Shown piece by piece: positions 6,282-8,209 of a stretch of DNA of 8,209 nt. The notes beneath the pieces were generated by a model. It was not told where the DNA came from. It made no database searches and saw nothing but the letters and a program-made list of their open reading frames with translations. The DNA is from an uncultured Bacteriovorax sp. (GTDB taxonomy: Bacteria > Bdellovibrionota > Bacteriovoracia > Bacteriovoracales > Bacteriovoracaceae). The DNA is taken from positions 1-8,209 of the forward strand of contig CALUDF010000125.1 of assembly GCA_943914745.1 (NCBI GenBank), read 5' to 3'. Position numbers and translations under genes: made by a program. How positions within the stretch are numbered: position 1 is the first letter of the stretch; the number at the start of each line of letters is the position of its first letter.

Positions 6282-7184
6282 TTAGTTCGGACGCTTGAGC
6301 CATCCACGGCGATAAACCCAGGCAAAAATCCCAAGAGAGATAGCGGCCATGCTTCCAAGAACTAGAAAGTATCCGCTCTCGTGATGAAGCTCCGGCATGT
6401 AATCGAAGTTCATTCCATAAACTCCGGCCAAAAAATTAAGAGGCAAGAAGAAAATCGAAAAGACCGTTAGGACGCGCATGACTTCGTTTGTTTTTTGGGC
6501 AGCAAGAGAGATGTGCAGGTTTAAAAGGCCAGTCACATTTTCTAAAACGTCTTCAGTGTAAAAGAGGTTTCGCTCAATGCTCTCGCGCAGTCCCTGAAAG
6601 TCTCTCCAGACAAAATCGGGCCTGCTTTGCAGAGAGGCTAAAATATCTAGAGAGAATTTTAAAACTTTTCTGATCGCCGAAGCTTTTCTTTTTAAGAAGT
6701 AGCCTTCTTTGACGATGTTCTCGCTTTTATTATTTTCAAAAATGCTTTCTTCAAAAATCTCAACTCTATTTTCTAAAGCAGAAAGAGGAGCATCAAAAGT
6801 CATCATTGAAGAGGTTATGATTTTTTTTATAAGGTCTTTGAGCGTATATTGTTTTTCTGGAGCTTCCTTGCGCAGCTCTTCCAGGAAAGGATGGTCCATG
6901 CGATGGATGCTAATAAGTAAGTTGTCACTTATGATCAGTGTGATTTTCGTGGTGAGATCTTGAATGTTGGCCGCATCAGTTGTTGAGTGATCGATTGTGC
7001 GCAAATAGATGACTGCAGCAGACTCAAGCAATTCGTACTTAGGTAAATGCTCCGGATCAAGTGCGTTCATAAGGATACGATTCGGTATACTTAGCTCTTG
7101 CGACAAATGATTCAGGTCGCTTTTTTTCGGAGTCGTTAGATCAACCCAACGAATATTTTGTAACTCTATTTCAAACTTCTTCAT
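6282..7184 (-). CDS. corA: CorA-type divalent cation (Mg2+/Co2+/Ni2+) transporter
   Basis: The 300-residue product has the CorA/2-TM-GxN layout: a cytoplasmic alpha/beta domain (about 1-125), a long charged helical stalk (about 126-236) and two membrane helices (about 238-256 and 272-291). The ion-selectivity signature GMN stands at 257-259 within YGMNFDYMPELHHESGYF; the M-P-E-L loop after it is typical of CorA and speaks against the zinc exporter ZntB. The basic tail (YRRGWLKRPN) would sit in the cytoplasm. The family forms a pentameric inner-membrane channel that lets Mg2+ in and closes when cytoplasmic Mg2+ is high. ATG at 7184 has only a weak ribosome site (AAGAA). It is divergent from the MarR gene with 88 bases between, and is not obviously linked to the biosynthetic genes downstream. 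Confidence 0.93.
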   Translation of the reverse strand: MKKFEIELQNIRWVDLTTPKKSDLNHLSQELSIPNRILMNALDPEHLPKYELLESAAVIYLRTIDHSTTDAANIQDLTTKITLIISDNLLISIHRMDHPFLEELRKEAPEKQYTLKDLIKKIITSSMMTFDAPLSALENRVEIFEESIFENNKSENIVKEGYFLKRKASAIRKVLKFSLDILASLQSRPDFVWRDFQGLRESIERNLFYTEDVLENVTGLLNLHISLAAQKTNEVMRVLTVFSIFFLPLNFLAGVYGMNFDYMPELHHESGYFLVLGSMAAISLGIFAWVYRRGWLKRPN

Positions 7185-7215
7185 AATTTATTCTTAAGAT
7201 GATCAAGGAACGTAA

Positions 7216-7249
7216 AATTTAAGGTTTTCCTAAATTGACCAACAACCTT
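7216..7249. promoter_or_regulatory. Nested inverted repeats, candidate operator between corA and marR-like gene
   Basis: Two symmetric elements overlap here. AATTTAAGG (7216-7224) and CCTAAATT (7229-7236) form an imperfect palindrome around TTTT with one bulged A. AAGGTT (7221-7226) and AACCTT (7244-7249) form a wider dyad that straddles the putative -35 of the MarR-family gene. MarR proteins commonly repress their own promoter through such dyads, so autoregulation is possible. Short AT-rich dyads also arise by chance. Confidence 0.3.
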
Positions 7250-7264
7250 TCTTACTATCATAAT
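7235..7264 (+). promoter_or_regulatory. Candidate promoter of the MarR-family gene
   Basis: TTGACC (7235-7240, 5 of 6) and CATAAT (7259-7264, 5 of 6) are 18 bases apart. The expected start of transcription is near 7271-7273, at or just before the ATG at 7273, so the message would be leaderless or almost so. No Shine-Dalgarno-like sequence precedes the ATG, which agrees with this. Confidence 0.5.
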
Positions 7265-7272
7265 CAGAATCT

Positions 7273-7815
7273 ATGGAACACACTAGTATTTTAGACATTA
7301 AATCAGACCCAGTTTACCAAGAACTTTTGACAAACTACCCGGAAGTTTCTCCTGAAGCAGTAGAGACCATCCTTCAGTTTCACAAAGTTTCAACCCTCAT
7401 CAACATGAGACGCGAAGCCACCTTCTCAGAGTTTGGATTGACTCCTGGGCGCTTCCAACTTCTTATGCTCTTAAAGAGAAATGAGCCAATACACGCTCTG
7501 TCTCCTTCTGAGCTTGCCAAAAGAACTGGCGTGACGAGAGGGACGATGACTCAATTTATTGATGCCATTGAAAAAGATGGATTTGTTAAAAGAGTTGAAG
7601 ACCCAAAAGACAGAAGGGGGATGTTGGTTGAGTTAACTCACGTGGGTGAGGAGAAACTAAAACAAGTTCTTCCGATTCATATTTCACGAATGGAGCATTA
7701 TACTCGCGTCCTGGACAGTGAAGAGCGCAAGATGATGATTCACATAATGAGCAAGATGGTCAGCACATTCGATGCAGCAGCACGAGATGAGCTGACCATC
7801 AAGAATCAAGCTTAA
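7273..7815 (+). CDS. MarR-family winged-helix transcriptional regulator
   Basis: A 180-residue protein with a central MarR winged-helix domain. GLTPGRFQLLMLLKR (55-69) opens it, SPSELAKRTGVTRGTMTQFI (77-96) holds the helix-turn-helix, and VKRVEDPKDRRGMLVELT (105-122) is the beta wing with the family's D-x-R-R motif. Helices at about 24-52 and 128-170 would form the dimer interface. Members bind palindromic operators as dimers and usually release DNA on binding a phenolic or other small ligand, controlling efflux, stress or catabolic genes. About 20 residues more than usual stand at the N-terminus (1-22); the only other in-frame Met close by, Met45, would cut the first dimer helix, so ATG 7273 is kept. 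Divergent from corA, convergent with the small secreted protein (stop codons adjoin, no gap). Its targets and ligand cannot be read here. Confidence 0.92.
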   Translation: MEHTSILDIKSDPVYQELLTNYPEVSPEAVETILQFHKVSTLINMRREATFSEFGLTPGRFQLLMLLKRNEPIHALSPSELAKRTGVTRGTMTQFIDAIEKDGFVKRVEDPKDRRGMLVELTHVGEEKLKQVLPIHISRMEHYTRVLDSEERKMMIHIMSKMVSTFDAAARDELTIKNQA

Positions 7816-8115
7816 TTATTCAATAACGATCTGGTTATCTTTTACAATGAGGTAGCCAGAAATATCATTTCCATTCTTCAAGCTGCAAGTAGCGTCTACG
7901 AATTCTGTAACGACGGCATCAGCATAGGCCAGAGGACAAACTCCGCTTTCCTTATAATCAGTAAAACTGATCTTAAAAGAGCAATCAAACATGTTTTGAT
8001 CGATGCGCTCTTTTTTGTATTCAGTGACTTTTCCTATAAATTGAGCTTCAGGATTACAAGCTAATGCAGATCCAATGCTAAATAAAAAACCAATAGCCAA
8101 GAATAAGTTCTTCAT
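7816..8115 (-). CDS. Small secreted four-cysteine protein of unknown function
   Basis: I do not recognise a family. The 99-residue product has a clear Sec signal peptide: MKN, a hydrophobic core LFLAIGFLFSIGS, then ALA and a likely signal peptidase I cut after residue 19, giving a mature chain of 80 residues that begins with Cys20. The four cysteines of the mature chain (20, 45, 60, 77) could form two disulfides in the periplasm. A lipoprotein is less likely because residue -3 to the Cys is Ala instead of Leu. The mature part alternates hydrophobic and polar residues and looks beta-rich (for example SGYLIVKDNQIVIE at the end). AGGAG lies seven bases before the ATG, and a good promoter stands upstream, so this is a real single-gene unit. 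It ends directly against the MarR gene. Confidence 0.75.
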   Translation of the reverse strand: MKNLFLAIGFLFSIGSALACNPEAQFIGKVTEYKKERIDQNMFDCSFKISFTDYKESGVCPLAYADAVVTEFVDATCSLKNGNDISGYLIVKDNQIVIE

Positions 8116-8135
8116 AGTTCACTCCTAAGTTGCAG

Positions 8136-8163
8136 ATTATACTAATGAAAAGCCTTGTATCAC
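8136..8163 (-). promoter_or_regulatory. Promoter of the small secreted protein gene
   Basis: On the minus strand a perfect TATAAT (8141-8136) follows GTGATA (8163-8158, 4 of 6 to TTGACA) with 16 bases between. Transcription would start near 8129, giving a leader of about 14 bases that holds the TAGGAG ribosome site (8128-8123). The remaining bases to the window's right edge show no gene. Confidence 0.5.
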
Positions 8164-8209
8164 GCGATTTCATAGGACTCAAGTCAAGATTTGATGTGGT
8201 GAATTATTC

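Noticed and set aside
6488..6963. Plus-strand frames opposite corA (6488-6673, 6709-6963)
   Set aside because: They are antisense shadows of the CorA stalk helices, with no ribosome site or promoter.
6282..7184. ZntB zinc transporter instead of CorA
   Set aside because: The M-P-E-L loop after GMN fits CorA; nothing specific to ZntB is visible.
8053..8070. Lipobox in the small secreted protein (SALAC)
   Set aside because: The -3 residue is Ala where Leu is expected, so simple signal peptidase I cleavage after ALA is more likely; not fully excluded.
8182..8187. TTGACT on the minus strand as -35 for the small secreted protein
   Set aside because: It is 40 bases from the TATAAT box, too far for a promoter pair.
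1..8209. tRNA, rRNA, CRISPR, insertion sequence or attachment-site repeats
   Set aside because: Searched by eye on both strands; no cloverleaf, spaced direct repeats, transposase or terminal inverted repeats seen.

Overview
This is a gene-dense stretch of a bacterial chromosome. It holds ten protein genes (one cut by the left edge), no RNA genes and no mobile elements. The DNA is AT-leaning and the proteins are rich in Lys, Phe and Ile. Signal peptides, an outer-surface type of gene content and strong AGGAG-like ribosome binding sites suggest a Gram-negative bacterium. A low-GC member of the Bdellovibrionota/Bacteriovorax group is my guess from overall feel only, with low confidence; nothing in the window proves a taxon. 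No gap between genes exceeds about 120 bases.

Positions 1-6176 look like a biosynthetic and surface-modification neighbourhood. The window opens with the last 58 codons of an AMP-forming acyl ligase (adenylation enzyme). This overlaps by ATGA with a FabH-like ketoacyl synthase III (175-1164, Cys-His-Asn triad intact). Convergent to it is a FabG-like short-chain reductase (1161-1850) with an eroded cofactor glycine motif. A divergent promoter region (1851-1971) follows, then a small two-helix membrane protein with a left-handed beta-helix (hexapeptide) tail (1972-2658), which resembles the C-terminal membrane/beta-helix module found at the end of some NRPS-like proteins. On the minus strand, a three-gene operon reads acyltransferase-3 membrane protein (6176-5007), then MurG/GT28-like glycosyltransferase (5010-3925), then MATE-family exporter/flippase (3947-2637). 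The members overlap by 4 and 23 bases. Together the set could activate and extend a short acyl chain, reduce it, attach it to a sugar or lipid and export the product. This is inference from co-location, not proof.

Positions 6177-8209 look like ordinary housekeeping: a CorA-type divalent-cation transporter (minus), a divergently transcribed MarR-family regulator (plus) that may be translated from a leaderless or nearly leaderless message, and a small secreted four-cysteine protein of unknown function (minus) with a good promoter.

All three convergent gene pairs in the window abut or overlap at their stop codons (4-base overlap, 22-base overlap, 0-base gap), with no recognisable intrinsic terminator between them. 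The only terminator-like hairpin I see is behind corA.
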